A stretch of 64,000 bases of DNA from Mesorhizobium sp. NZP2077 (lineage in GTDB: Bacteria; Pseudomonadota; Alphaproteobacteria; Rhizobiales; Rhizobiaceae), in NCBI RefSeq assembly GCF_013170805.1, contig NZ_CP051293.1, positions 2,858,001 to 2,922,000 of the forward strand, in the 5' to 3' direction. A model generated the notes under the pieces. The model was not told the DNA's origin and searched no databases. It saw nothing but the letters and a program-made list of their open reading frames with translations. Below, piece by piece: positions 7,293 to 15,490 of this stretch (its first letter is position 1; each line of letters starts with the position of its first letter). The position numbers and the translations under genes are program-made.

Positions 7293-8825
7293 CTAGAACG
7301 GTGTCGCGGGCAACTCCTGGGTGCCTTCGAGCTTCACGGCCTGGAGTTCGTTCGCGTTATAGCCAAGAGCCCGCAGGATGGTGGGAGCGACCTGCGTCGT
7401 CTGCACCAGAGTTGGCACCGACCTCGGCTTGAGCGAAGGACTGCTGATGAGAAGCGCCACGTTGCGATCGTTCGCATTGGCGCCGCCGTGCTCGGCAATC
7501 TTCGAACCGGATGTGTAGACCACACCCGGATTGACCGTGGCTATGAAGTCCGGCGTACGGCTGTCGGTGGCCGGATCTAGATAGGCGAGGGCAAGGACAT
7601 TCGGCGGCTGGATCTGGGCGATGCCTTCAGCCTTGCTGGATTTCTCGAGATAATCCTGCGCCGCCGCGAGGTTCTTGACCCTGTCTTGCGGTTTGAGCCA
7701 GATCAGCGCGGCGTCGTCGGCGATGTGGAAGGCATAGCCCGGTGTCTTCGTATAAGGATCATCGTCCAGCGGCTGGAACGTCGCGGGGTCGATGGGCGAC
7801 TGGCCATGCTTAGAGGCAAGTATGATCAGGGTCGAACTGGCAAGGTGGTTGTCCTTGAGGGCGACCATCAGTTCGCCGATGGCGCTGTCCACATAGGCGA
7901 GCTGCCCGGCAAGACCGTTGCCAGGCGCGCCGCTGGCATCCAGATAGCCGCCCACCAGACCGGCCTCGTCACCGGGACCGGACTTGGGGAGTTTCTGGCC
8001 CACGCTCACCGCCTGGAAATTCATACCGAAAATCGTGGGAACCGCCGCGGGATGCGCGCCGGTGCTGTCGAGGCCTTTGATTTCGTTGATCACCGCATGA
8101 ACCCGCGCTTCATCAAAGTCACGCTCGGCCTTGAAGCTGCCCGTCGTCTTGACCTTCGTGCCGGGAATCAAGCTGTCCTGTTCCAGCGCGTAGAGGTCGT
8201 CGACGCCTTTTCCTGAAGGTCCGTTCAGCCATTCGTAGGCCGGGTGCTTGTCGGACCAGGCCGTGCGGCCACCATGCGCTTTCACGATTTCGAAGACGTT
8301 GTTGACCCGCACGAAATCATGCGGATAGACCACCGAGCATTTGCCGTTGATCAGCGTCATCGGCAGCTTTGCCGGGTCGATCTGGCTGCGGTAATCGCCC
8401 GGCTTGCCACCAGCATCAAGGCGCGTCGAATCGACGTCGATGTTCTCGGCGAAGGCCACCTCGGCACCCGGCTCGCCCTTGCAATCCGAGGCCGGCGCGA
8501 AATAGGTGCGGTCGTAGCTGTCGTCGTAGAACACGCCCGTCGATTTGGGCGTGCCGCCGGTTACCTGTGCCACAAGGCCAGGAAACGAGTCGGACGGGGC
8601 GCTGGCGAGAGCATTCGGATAGAAAATCCCGGTATGGGCGAGCGCGGCGAACGAGCTTGTCGGATTTGCGGCGACATAGTTTGCCAGATCGAGTGCATGA
8701 AGCCCGTCGACGCTGATGAGCAATACGTGCTTGTAGGGTGCGGCGTTGGCGCTGGAAACAGACAGCGCGCCCGCCAACGCCGTCGTAAGCGTGCCGGCGG
8801 CCAGCGCCAGAGATAGCATTTTCAT
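7293..8825 (-). CDS. Secreted alkaline-phosphatase superfamily phosphodiesterase
   Basis: A 510-residue protein with a signal peptide (MKMLSLALAAGTLTTALAGA to the SANA-A site). The metal-binding start LLISVDGLHALDL and the nucleophile region SDSFPGLVAQVTGGTPKSTG identify the type I phosphodiesterase/nucleotide pyrophosphatase branch. Further metal ligands are likely in ILASKHGQSPIDP and KIAEHGGAN. It probably hydrolyses nucleotides or other phosphodiesters in the periplasm to recover phosphate. The start at 8825 has a GAGGGA ribosome site; a longer frame upstream lacks a signal peptide. It is a single gene with flanking intergenic DNA. Confidence 0.87.
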   Translation of the reverse strand: MKMLSLALAAGTLTTALAGALSVSSANAAPYKHVLLISVDGLHALDLANYVAANPTSSFAALAHTGIFYPNALASAPSDSFPGLVAQVTGGTPKSTGVFYDDSYDRTYFAPASDCKGEPGAEVAFAENIDVDSTRLDAGGKPGDYRSQIDPAKLPMTLINGKCSVVYPHDFVRVNNVFEIVKAHGGRTAWSDKHPAYEWLNGPSGKGVDDLYALEQDSLIPGTKVKTTGSFKAERDFDEARVHAVINEIKGLDSTGAHPAAVPTIFGMNFQAVSVGQKLPKSGPGDEAGLVGGYLDASGAPGNGLAGQLAYVDSAIGELMVALKDNHLASSTLIILASKHGQSPIDPATFQPLDDDPYTKTPGYAFHIADDAALIWLKPQDRVKNLAAAQDYLEKSSKAEGIAQIQPPNVLALAYLDPATDSRTPDFIATVNPGVVYTSGSKIAEHGGANANDRNVALLISSPSLKPRSVPTLVQTTQVAPTILRALGYNANELQAVKLEGTQELPATPF

Positions 8826-9047
8826 GGAAGGTCCCTCATGTCGCGGCCCGCGATGGATCAAGAAATGGGCGCGAGGGATCAAGGATAGGTGCGGGCACAT
8901 GACAGGTTCATGAAAACTCGGTGGCAGGGACCTTACGGATTGGTAAGGCGGCGGTGATGGCGCTGAAGTGCTGCGATGGCGGCCGGGGTCTTTCGCTGTG
9001 TTGTGCCGACCGCTACAGCTTGGCGTGACATCAAGGAAAGGCAGCCC

Positions 9048-9629
9048 ATGAGCAACGCATATCCGCAAATCCACCTGGTCCGGCATGGCGAGACGGCGTG
9101 GAGCCTTTCGGGTCAGCATACCGGCCGCACCGACATGCCGCTGACGCCTGCCGGCGAAGCCGCCGCGCGGGGCGTGGCGGATCGGCTCAAGGGTCTTTCG
9201 TTTTCGGCGGTTTGGTCGAGCCCCTCGCAGCGTGCCTACAACACCAGCGTGCTGGCCGGCTTTGGCGCGACTAGCGTCAGAAACGATGATCTGCAGGAGT
9301 GGGACTACGGCGCCTATGAAGGGCGCACCACCAAGGACATCCTGGCCGAGCGGCCGGGATGGAACGTCTTTCGCGACGGCTGCCCAAAAGGCGAGATGGC
9401 GGCCGATGTCGGCGCCCGCGCCGACAGGATCATCAGACAGCTTCGCGACGCAGGTGGCTCGATCCTGATATTCTCCAGCGCGCATTTCCTGCGCGTGCTG
9501 ACCGCCCGCTGGCTCGGCCTGCCGCCGGAAGGCGGCGCGCTGTTCGTGCTCGATACGGCGAGCATCAGCGTGCTCGGCTACGAGCATGATCTGAGCGAGC
9601 CGGTGGTGCGCAAGTGGAACCTGAAGTAG
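9048..9629 (+). CDS. Histidine phosphatase family protein (phosphoglycerate mutase-like)
   Basis: A 193-residue cytosolic protein. The RHG catalytic motif is at residues 11-14 (IHLVRHGETAWSLSGQHTG), the acid region follows in LQEWDYGAYEGRTT, and the second catalytic histidine is in IFSSAHFLRVL. This is the branch containing alpha-ribazole phosphatases and broad acid phosphatases, so a small phosphoester is the likely substrate. The ATG at 9048 is preceded by AAGGAAAG. The next small gene follows after 10 bp and is probably co-transcribed. Confidence 0.9.
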   Translation: MSNAYPQIHLVRHGETAWSLSGQHTGRTDMPLTPAGEAAARGVADRLKGLSFSAVWSSPSQRAYNTSVLAGFGATSVRNDDLQEWDYGAYEGRTTKDILAERPGWNVFRDGCPKGEMAADVGARADRIIRQLRDAGGSILIFSSAHFLRVLTARWLGLPPEGGALFVLDTASISVLGYEHDLSEPVVRKWNLK

Positions 9630-9639
9630 GCGGGCGCCC

Positions 9640-9963
9640 ATGGATGACATTCGGACGAAGCTGCTGCTTTCCGTGCAACGCGCGCTGCTCGGCGCCGTTT
9701 CGCCGAGGCTTCGGGCGGTTACCTGCGGCTGGGAAGGGTTTGAGATCACGCTTCGCTTCGTGTTTGACGGCGAGGTCGCCGATTCCGATCTTGAAGATGC
9801 TGGGATCGTCGCGACCGAAGTGGCCGCCGACTTCCCGGAACCCTGGACTGTGGACGAGGACGTCGCTCGACTGGACTATCCCGACGATCCGCGCCCAGGC
9901 GCGCTCGCGCTTTGGGCATTCCGGCGCAAGGAGAGCGCCGGGGAGACAGTAAATCCAGACTGA
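9640..9963 (+). CDS. Small acidic hypothetical protein, possibly immunity-like
   Basis: A 107-residue soluble acidic protein starting MDDIRTKLLLSVQRALLGAV. The middle (EGFEITLRFVFDGEVADSD then VATEVAADFP) is reminiscent of a widespread small alpha/beta family that often appears as stand-alone immunity-like genes, but I cannot assign a named family with confidence. No toxin or secretion gene is next to it. It follows the histidine phosphatase gene by 10 bp. Confidence 0.7.
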   Translation: MDDIRTKLLLSVQRALLGAVSPRLRAVTCGWEGFEITLRFVFDGEVADSDLEDAGIVATEVAADFPEPWTVDEDVARLDYPDDPRPGALALWAFRRKESAGETVNPD

Positions 9964-9995
9964 ACGATTGGCAGCGGCGGCCAGACATCAGCATT

Positions 9996-10397
9996 CTATT
10001 TATCGAACTTCCGGATCGCTTCTGCGCTGACCGGAGTGAAGAAATTCACCAGGTTGCCGTCGGGGTCGCGAAACAGCAGCGAGCGGTTGCCCCAGGGCAT
10101 GGTGGTGGGCTGCTGCACGGTCACGTTCCTGATCAAGTCCGACAGCCGGGCGAATTCGGCATCGACGTCGCCGACACGGAATTCCAGGATGGCGGTGTGG
10201 TTGTCGGCGGGGCGGGCGATGTCGCCGCCGAACAGCATCAAGGTGCGCGTGCTGCCGATCGCCAGCGTGCACGAAGGTGTCGCCAGTTCGGCGAAGTCCT
10301 CCGTGTAGACCATGACCGGCATGCCGGTGATCTCGCCGTAGAAGCGCACGAGGCGCTGAACGTCCGAGGTGATGATGCGGACAGAAACGAAATTCAT
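9996..10397 (-). CDS. VOC superfamily (glyoxalase/bleomycin resistance-like) protein
   Basis: A 133-residue protein with two beta-alpha-beta-beta-beta modules of the vicinal oxygen chelate fold: VSVRIITSDVQRLVRFYGEI near the start and AILEFRVGDVDAEFARLSDL in the middle, ending with LLFRDPDGNLVNFF. The final glutamate metal ligand typical of lyases is replaced by asparagine (DGNLVNFF), so the metal site may be altered. Function unknown; the fold covers isomerases, dioxygenases and drug-binding proteins. Confidence 0.85.
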   Translation of the reverse strand: MNFVSVRIITSDVQRLVRFYGEITGMPVMVYTEDFAELATPSCTLAIGSTRTLMLFGGDIARPADNHTAILEFRVGDVDAEFARLSDLIRNVTVQQPTTMPWGNRSLLFRDPDGNLVNFFTPVSAEAIRKFDK

Positions 10398-10485
10398 CGC
10401 AGGCTCCTTGATCGCTGAAGCCCGGCCGGGCTCCCGACCAATCTATAGGCCAGGCCTCCCGCCAGCTTTCTGTCAGGAGAGACGG

Positions 10486-11551
10486 CTACGCTTTCGTTTC
10501 GAACCAACTCTCGTGCACCATTGGCGGCAGGCTGAAGGCGGCGAACAGCTCTGCCGCGAGCGGGCCGACATAGACCGTCAGCGAGGCGATGCCGCCATCG
10601 GCGGGCTCGATGACATGCAGCGACTGGGCGCGCCATTCGGGATGCTGATGGCGCTGTGCGTAGATCGCAACCGCCGGCTGGCCGTTGGCCCGTGTCGCGA
10701 CCGCGCGGTAGCCGGCGAAATTGCTCCACACGGTTTTGAAGAAGCCGTGGATCGCGGAGCGTCCCTTGGTACCAGTCACGCCATGGCGGCATGTGGTAGG
10801 TGGCGTCCTCGCGCAGCAACGCGATGAAGCCGTCGAGATTCGCCGCCTGCCAGGCCTGCATGTAACGGTCGAGCAGCGCACCTTCCTCCGGGCTGGGCTG
10901 CGATCGCTGCAAGGGACGTCCCTGCGGATAGCGCCCGCCGAGTGTCGTACGCGCCCGCTGCAAGGCGCTGTTGACCGAGGCGGTTGAGCCGCCCAGCAAC
11001 TGCGCGGTCCCCAGCGCCGACCAACCCAGCACGTCGCACAGCAGAAGGGCTGCGCGTTGCCGGGGCGGCAGCAACTGGATGGCGGCGACGAAGGCGAGCC
11101 GCACAGCCTCGTTTGTCTCGTAGCGCGCGTCCGGGCCGGGTTCGCCATCGGCGATGTCCGGCAGCTCGGCGTCGGGGTAGGGCTCCAGCCAGGAAAGCTC
11201 GGTGGCCGGCCCGGCAGCGGCGCGGCCTTCGCTCGGCGGCCGGTCCGGGGGCTCGAGGATGCGATGCGCCGACGACCGCGCCTTTATGGCGTTCAGGCAG
11301 GCGTTGGTGGCGATGGTGTAGAGCTAGCCGCGCGGTGAGCCACGCCCGTCGAATTGCGCGCGGCCGCGCCAGGCCTTCAGCAGCGTCTCCTGCACGAGAT
11401 CGTCGGCCTCGTGCAGCGAGCCCATCATCCGGTAGCAATGCAGCTTCAGCTCGCGGCGGTGGGTCGTTGTCAGGCGCTCGAAGGCAGGCCGATCGAGGAT
11501 CGGCCTGCCTGTCGGGCCCAGCGGCTCAAGCGGGCCGGGAGCGTCTGTCAT
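10486..11551 (-). pseudogene. ECF sigma factor with SnoaL-like tail, doubly disrupted
   Basis: Three frame segments together give one protein of the SigG/SigX5 type: sigma region 2 (RRELKLHCYRMMGSLHEADD then QETLLKAW), region 4 (LPPRQRAALLLCDVLGWSA) and a SnoaL-like C-terminal domain (TYHMPPWRDWY, then AIHGFFKTVW in another frame). Two lesions are visible. At 11324-11326 a TAG replaces the TGG expected in the conserved GRGSPRG-W-LYTIATNACL stretch. Near 10762-10772 one extra base shifts the frame inside the SnoaL-like domain. The gene is therefore probably dead, unless these are sequencing errors. The SDR gene upstream on the same strand may be its former partner. Confidence 0.8.
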
Positions 11552-11593
11552 GTCGAGCCTGCCGTGCGGAGTTTATCTCTCACCCTGCGCGCC

Positions 11594-12340
11594 TCATGCC
11601 GCCGCTGCAAGGCCGCTGCCGCTGACCGTGAAGGCGGTTCCCTGCGCCTTGCCGCCGGCTAGCGCGACCACGGCGCGTCCGACATCGGCGGGTGTCTGGA
11701 CATCGCTCATGCTGGCCAGGAAATCCGCCGGGCTGATGCCGAGATAGGCGGAGATGCCAGTAATGCCGCGCTGGCCGACGCCGGTGCCGGCCATGATGCG
11801 CATCGGCGCCAGCGCCATGAAGCGCAAGCCAAGACCAAGCCGGTCGGCTTCCTTCTGGCTGTGGGCGGCCAGGAACATCTGCATGCGCTTGGCGCCGGAA
11901 TAGCCGCCGGAGTTCGGCGGGCCGCCGCTGAATGCCGCGCCGCTGGAAATCAGCACCACGCGGCTACCCGGCTTCAGCGCCCCTTGCAGGGCCGCCTTGC
12001 AGAACAGGAACGATGCCTTGACGTCGGTCTGCCAATTCGCCGAGAAATCGTCCCAGCTCTGGTCCTGGATGGACGCCGACGGAGCGAAGGCACCGGCGCA
12101 GATTACCAGCACGTCCGGCTGCATGGCGGCAAACACCGCGTCGGGCGCGGTGTCCTGCGTGGCGTCGGCGGCAAGCGTCTTCACGCCTGACGCCTCCCAG
12201 GCGAGTTCCTTCAAAGCTTCCATGCCGCGAGCGACGGCAAGCACCGTCGCCCCCTCGCTGAGCGCAGCTTTCACGATCGAGCGGCCGACACCCCGGCTGC
12301 CTCCGACCACGGCGACATTTTGACCTTTCAACGATTGCAT
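11594..12340 (-). CDS. Short-chain dehydrogenase/reductase
   Basis: A 248-residue SDR. The cofactor site reads NVAVVGGSRGVGRSIVKAAL (TGxxxGxG-like), followed by the LVICAGAF segment, and the catalytic tetrad is represented by SSGAAFSG and SGAKRM, where the usual YxxxK is changed to YSGAK (tyrosine and lysine retained). NAD(P)-dependent redox of an unknown carbonyl or alcohol is expected. It lies 42 bp upstream of the damaged sigma-factor gene on the same strand, an arrangement seen for some ECF sigma factors and an oxidoreductase target. Confidence 0.87.
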   Translation of the reverse strand: MQSLKGQNVAVVGGSRGVGRSIVKAALSEGATVLAVARGMEALKELAWEASGVKTLAADATQDTAPDAVFAAMQPDVLVICAGAFAPSASIQDQSWDDFSANWQTDVKASFLFCKAALQGALKPGSRVVLISSGAAFSGGPPNSGGYSGAKRMQMFLAAHSQKEADRLGLGLRFMALAPMRIMAGTGVGQRGITGISAYLGISPADFLASMSDVQTPADVGRAVVALAGGKAQGTAFTVSGSGLAAAA

Positions 12341-12563
12341 GGCTCACCTCGCCTTTTTCCGGCCCGGAGGATTCCGGCGCCTGTAGGTGAAGACAGCGCG
12401 GGTGAGCGGAAATCATCGGTGGGGCAAAAAAAGAACTTTGACGGGGCGCTTGTCAGGCGGCCCTCATTCGTCCCCCGTTTGCCAAAGATCTGCTTGAGGC
12501 GATAAACTGGACAGCCCATCGCCGACCTCTTGGGCGCAACAATAACCCTGGGAGGAATGTACA

Positions 12564-12833
12564 ATGACGACGCTGTTCGTGAGACATACCGTGTCCGACT
12601 ATAAGGCCTGGCGCAAAGTCTATGACGGGTTCGCCCCGGTGCAAAAGTCCGGCGGCGTGAAGGCAGAGACCGTCTATCAGGCGGCGGACAACCCCAACGA
12701 CGTCACCGTAACGCATGATTTCGCCAGTGTCGCCGAGGCGCAGGCCTTCATCAAAAATCCAAAATTGAAAGAGGCGATGGGAAACGCCGGCGTGGTCGGC
12801 GCGCCGACCATGTGGATCACCAACAAGGCCTGA
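12564..12833 (+). CDS. Small ferredoxin-fold (ABM-like) protein
   Basis: An 89-residue protein beginning TTLFVRHTVSDYKAWRKVYD, a pattern typical of small dimeric alpha-beta barrel proteins related to antibiotic biosynthesis monooxygenases (often annotated as cyclase-like). The VTVTHDFASVAEAQAFIKNP segment fits the second half of the fold. A strong GGAGG lies before the ATG. No enzymatic residues can be assigned. It is probably a single gene, divergent from the SDR across about 220 bp in which nothing else is seen. Confidence 0.75.
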   Translation: MTTLFVRHTVSDYKAWRKVYDGFAPVQKSGGVKAETVYQAADNPNDVTVTHDFASVAEAQAFIKNPKLKEAMGNAGVVGAPTMWITNKA

Positions 12834-12874
12834 TCGACGGCTCCAACTCTGACTGCCGGTGCTGCAACAAAATG

Positions 12875-12896
12875 GCCAGGCCGCTTCCGGCCTGGC
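12875..12896. terminator. Hairpin after the ABM-like gene
   Basis: A perfect 9-bp stem, GCCAGGCCG and CGGCCTGGC around a CTTC loop, 42 nt after the stop codon at 12833. No T-run follows on the plus strand; AAAA precedes it, which would give TTTT on the minus strand. A terminator role is plausible but not certain. Confidence 0.45.
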
Positions 12897-13106
12897 GGGC
12901 GGGACGCTTGGCTCAACTGGCCAGCGGCACTGGGGAGGATTTATTGTAAAAACCAAGATGCATCAGCGGCGTATCCGAACTCTATTCTGATAACCAAGAA
13001 TTGATTGGACGTACTGCTTCCGTGATTGGCCGTTTTCTTGGTGCCGTCATAGCGTCGTCACTTGGAGAATTGACCGGGGAGAATTCACCGGGCAGAGGAG
13101 GGCGAC

Positions 13107-13508
13107 ATGATTTTCCGCACAACAAGTGTGACAACGGGGCTTGCGCTTCTGGTGTTTGCGGCCTGTCCGGCTGCTGCGGACACCCACCAGAAGACAGCGC
13201 TTTCCGGCCACGAGATCTATGTTTTCGGCGGTGCTAGCCTGAACTTGGACTGTTCCAGCGCAGGCAGGGATGACGTGAGAGTGGTCTCCGGTCCAACCCA
13301 CGGAAATGTAAGACTCGTTCGGGGCAAGGTGTATGCGACTTATCCCAAATCGAACGAGCGTTCAAAATGCAATTCCCGCATGGTGAATGGCATCAGGGCA
13401 CTTTACCGGTCGAAAGACGGTTTCAAGGGTTGGGACCAGGTAACATTTTCGGTTCACACCTATGAGGGCAATGCCTTCAAATATGTCACCAACATCAAGG
13501 TCGAGTAG
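13107..13508 (+). CDS. Secreted small protein, paralogue 1 of 3
   Basis: A 133-residue protein with a signal peptide (MIFRTTSVTTGLALLVFAAC, cleavage near AAA-D). The mature part has two conserved cysteines (NLDCSSAGRDDVR and ERSKCNSRMV) and the pattern GPTHGNVRLV ... LYRSKDGFKGWDQVTFSVHT. The HG-V ... GF-G-D-x-F arrangement resembles single cadherin-like/Big_9-type beta-sandwich domains, with the cysteine pair as a likely added disulfide; that fold call is inference. A strong GAGG ribosome site precedes the ATG. Copies 2 and 3 follow in tandem. Confidence 0.8.
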   Translation: MIFRTTSVTTGLALLVFAACPAAADTHQKTALSGHEIYVFGGASLNLDCSSAGRDDVRVVSGPTHGNVRLVRGKVYATYPKSNERSKCNSRMVNGIRALYRSKDGFKGWDQVTFSVHTYEGNAFKYVTNIKVE

Positions 13509-13602
13509 CGGATCTCAGCCGGAATACTGAGGGCGGAGCCGCAATCGCCCGCCCGCATCTCGGCCGAAGGGAGACGTCATGCAGCCAGGGGATCGCTGAG
13601 AA

Positions 13603-14010
13603 ATGGTGTATAGAATCGCAGGTTTCGTAGCGGCATTGACGGCTTTGGGATTGGCGGCCTGGCCCGCCGCCGCGGGGTCGACAAGCTATCGAAAGACAGC
13701 GCTATCCGGACAGGAGATTTATATCTTCAGGGATGTGAGCCTGAATGTGGACTGTTCGAGCGCGGGCGCGGACGATGTCAGGATCATCGCGGGCCCAAGC
13801 CATGGCAAGGTCAGGCTTGTGCACGCAAAGCTCTATACCGGTTTCGCCAAAGCGAATGAGCGCTCGAAATGCAACACGCACAAGGTCGATGGCATCAAGG
13901 GGCTTTACCGGTCAAATCCCGGATTCAAGGGACATGACGAGGTGACTTTTTCGACCCATACCTATACGGGAAATGCCTATAAGGCGGTCGTGAGTATTGA
14001 CGTCGAATAG
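13603..14010 (+). CDS. Secreted small protein, paralogue 2 of 3
   Basis: A 135-residue paralogue of the preceding gene, with signal peptide (to AWPAAAG) and the same landmarks: NVDCSSAGADDVRII, GPSHGKVRLVHAKLY, ERSKCNTHKVDG and NPGFKGHDEVTFSTHTYTG. It lies 94 bp downstream of copy 1 without an obvious promoter, so the two are probably co-transcribed. It is more similar to copy 1 than to copy 3. Function unknown; an extracytoplasmic binding or matrix role is possible. Confidence 0.8.
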   Translation: MVYRIAGFVAALTALGLAAWPAAAGSTSYRKTALSGQEIYIFRDVSLNVDCSSAGADDVRIIAGPSHGKVRLVHAKLYTGFAKANERSKCNTHKVDGIKGLYRSNPGFKGHDEVTFSTHTYTGNAYKAVVSIDVE

Positions 14011-14140
14011 AGCTTTGCGGGCGAAGCCTCGTTGCTCATCTCTCCAGCAAACCGGAGATGAGTTATTGTATAGGTCAAAATTCATCGGAACATTATCAAA
14101 AGTCTATTCTGATAGAATCAGCAAGTATGGGAAAGCCAAG

Positions 14141-14554
14141 ATGATCTGCCGAGCGACTGGTATCATAGCGATGGTTGCCCTCCTAGGGCTCGCTGTCTGT
14201 CCCGCGGCCGCGATGGCGCGTTGGTCAAGCCAAGAGAAGACAGCACCCTCTGGAAAAGAGGTCTCTGTCATCAAAGGCTCGAGTCTGAACCCAGACTGTT
14301 CAAATGAGGGTAGACAAGATGGAAGGGCAATCGCTGGGCCGAGTCACGGAAAGATCAGGATCGTGTTTGGAAAGATTTATCCTGTCTACCCCAAGGGGAG
14401 TGACCGCTATAAATGTGACGCTCGAAAAGTTGACGGAGTAAGTGGTCTTTACAAGTCAAATCCTGGATTTAAAGGGCGGGATCAGATAACGTTTTCGATC
14501 CATACAATTACGGGAGAGTCGTATACGGTTGTCATAAATATTACCGTTAAATGA
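14141..14554 (+). CDS. Secreted small protein, paralogue 3 of 3 (diverged)
   Basis: A 137-residue paralogue with signal peptide (MICRATGIIAMVALLGLAVC to AAAMA) and the same core: NPDCSNEGRQDG, GPSHGKIRIVFGKIY, YKCDARKVDGVSGLYKSNPG. Both core cysteines are conserved. Its base composition is visibly AT-richer than copies 1 and 2. It has its own upstream region sharing two blocks with the region before copy 1 at identical spacing. The ATG at 14141 was chosen because it starts the signal peptide; the frame is open further upstream. Confidence 0.75.
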   Translation: MICRATGIIAMVALLGLAVCPAAAMARWSSQEKTAPSGKEVSVIKGSSLNPDCSNEGRQDGRAIAGPSHGKIRIVFGKIYPVYPKGSDRYKCDARKVDGVSGLYKSNPGFKGRDQITFSIHTITGESYTVVINITVK

Positions 14555-14565
14555 CAGCGTAGCGC

Positions 14566-15288
14566 TCACCCACCCACCAACACCAGTTCCTCCGCTGTCA
14601 AATGCCGCGCCGTGCCCTTGGCGAGGTCGCCGAGCGGCAGGCCGCCGACGGCGATGCGGATGAGGCGCTTGACCTCGATGCCGTGGGCGGCGAGCAGGCG
14701 GCGTATGTGGCGGTTGCGGCCTTCGTCGAGCACGATCTCCAGCCAGGCGGTGCGGCCGCCGCTGCGCAAAAGCGCGATCGAGTTTGCCGTCAGGCTCTCG
14801 CCGTCGACGGTGACGCCCGCGCGCAGCGTCTCCAGCATCGCCTCGTCCGGCACCGCACCGACCTGGACGTGATAGGTCTTGGGCAGATGCGAGGCCTGGT
14901 CCATCAGCCGGTTGGCGAAGCGTGTGTCGTTGGTCATCAGAATCAGGCCTTCGCTCGCCTTGTCGAGGCGGCCGACCGGCGAGACGAAGGGCAGATCGAG
15001 CCCTTCGAGACAGGCATAGACGGTGTCGCGCTGTTGCGGGTCGTCGCGGGTGGTGACCAGCCCGCGCGGCTTGTTGAGCATGACATAGACCTTGCGCTCG
15101 GCAACCACCTCTTCGCCATCGACGACGATGCGGTCGCGGTTCAGGTCGACGCGCAATGCGGCATCGCGCACCACCTTGCCCCCGACGCGCACGCGGCCCT
15201 CGGCAATCAGCACCTCGGCTTGCGTGCGCGAGCACAGGCCGAGTTTGGACAGGGCGCGGTTCAAGCTGACACCGGGGGATTTGGCCAT
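14566..15288 (-). CDS. RluB/RsuA-type rRNA pseudouridine synthase
   Basis: A 240-residue enzyme with an N-terminal S4 RNA-binding domain (SLNRALSKLGLCSRTQAEVL, EGRVRVGG) and the pseudouridine synthase domain: MLNKPRGLVTT, then the catalytic aspartate in SPVGRLDKASEGLILMTND, and the RNRHIRRLL motif near the end. It would convert a uridine in ribosomal RNA to pseudouridine. The start at 15288 is chosen at the first residues typical of the S4 domain; an alternative ATG at 15342 would add 18 residues. It runs convergently with the paralogue cluster. Confidence 0.92.
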   Translation of the reverse strand: MAKSPGVSLNRALSKLGLCSRTQAEVLIAEGRVRVGGKVVRDAALRVDLNRDRIVVDGEEVVAERKVYVMLNKPRGLVTTRDDPQQRDTVYACLEGLDLPFVSPVGRLDKASEGLILMTNDTRFANRLMDQASHLPKTYHVQVGAVPDEAMLETLRAGVTVDGESLTANSIALLRSGGRTAWLEIVLDEGRNRHIRRLLAAHGIEVKRLIRIAVGGLPLGDLAKGTARHLTAEELVLVGG

Positions 15289-15490
15289 GTGTGGCCTGGT
15301 GATCGCCGGCCTGCCGGCATCGTGTATCCGCCGTGATGTCATGGCCGTCGCTCTGGTGTCGGTTGGGCTGACTGATGGCACGGGCGGGGGCGAGTTCGCA
15401 AGCTGCCGGCGGCGGGCGCGCTGGCATAACCGGTTTGACAAGGATTCGGAAAAGAGCGGGTTGAACTTCTCAAGCTCTGTCTCATATTCG

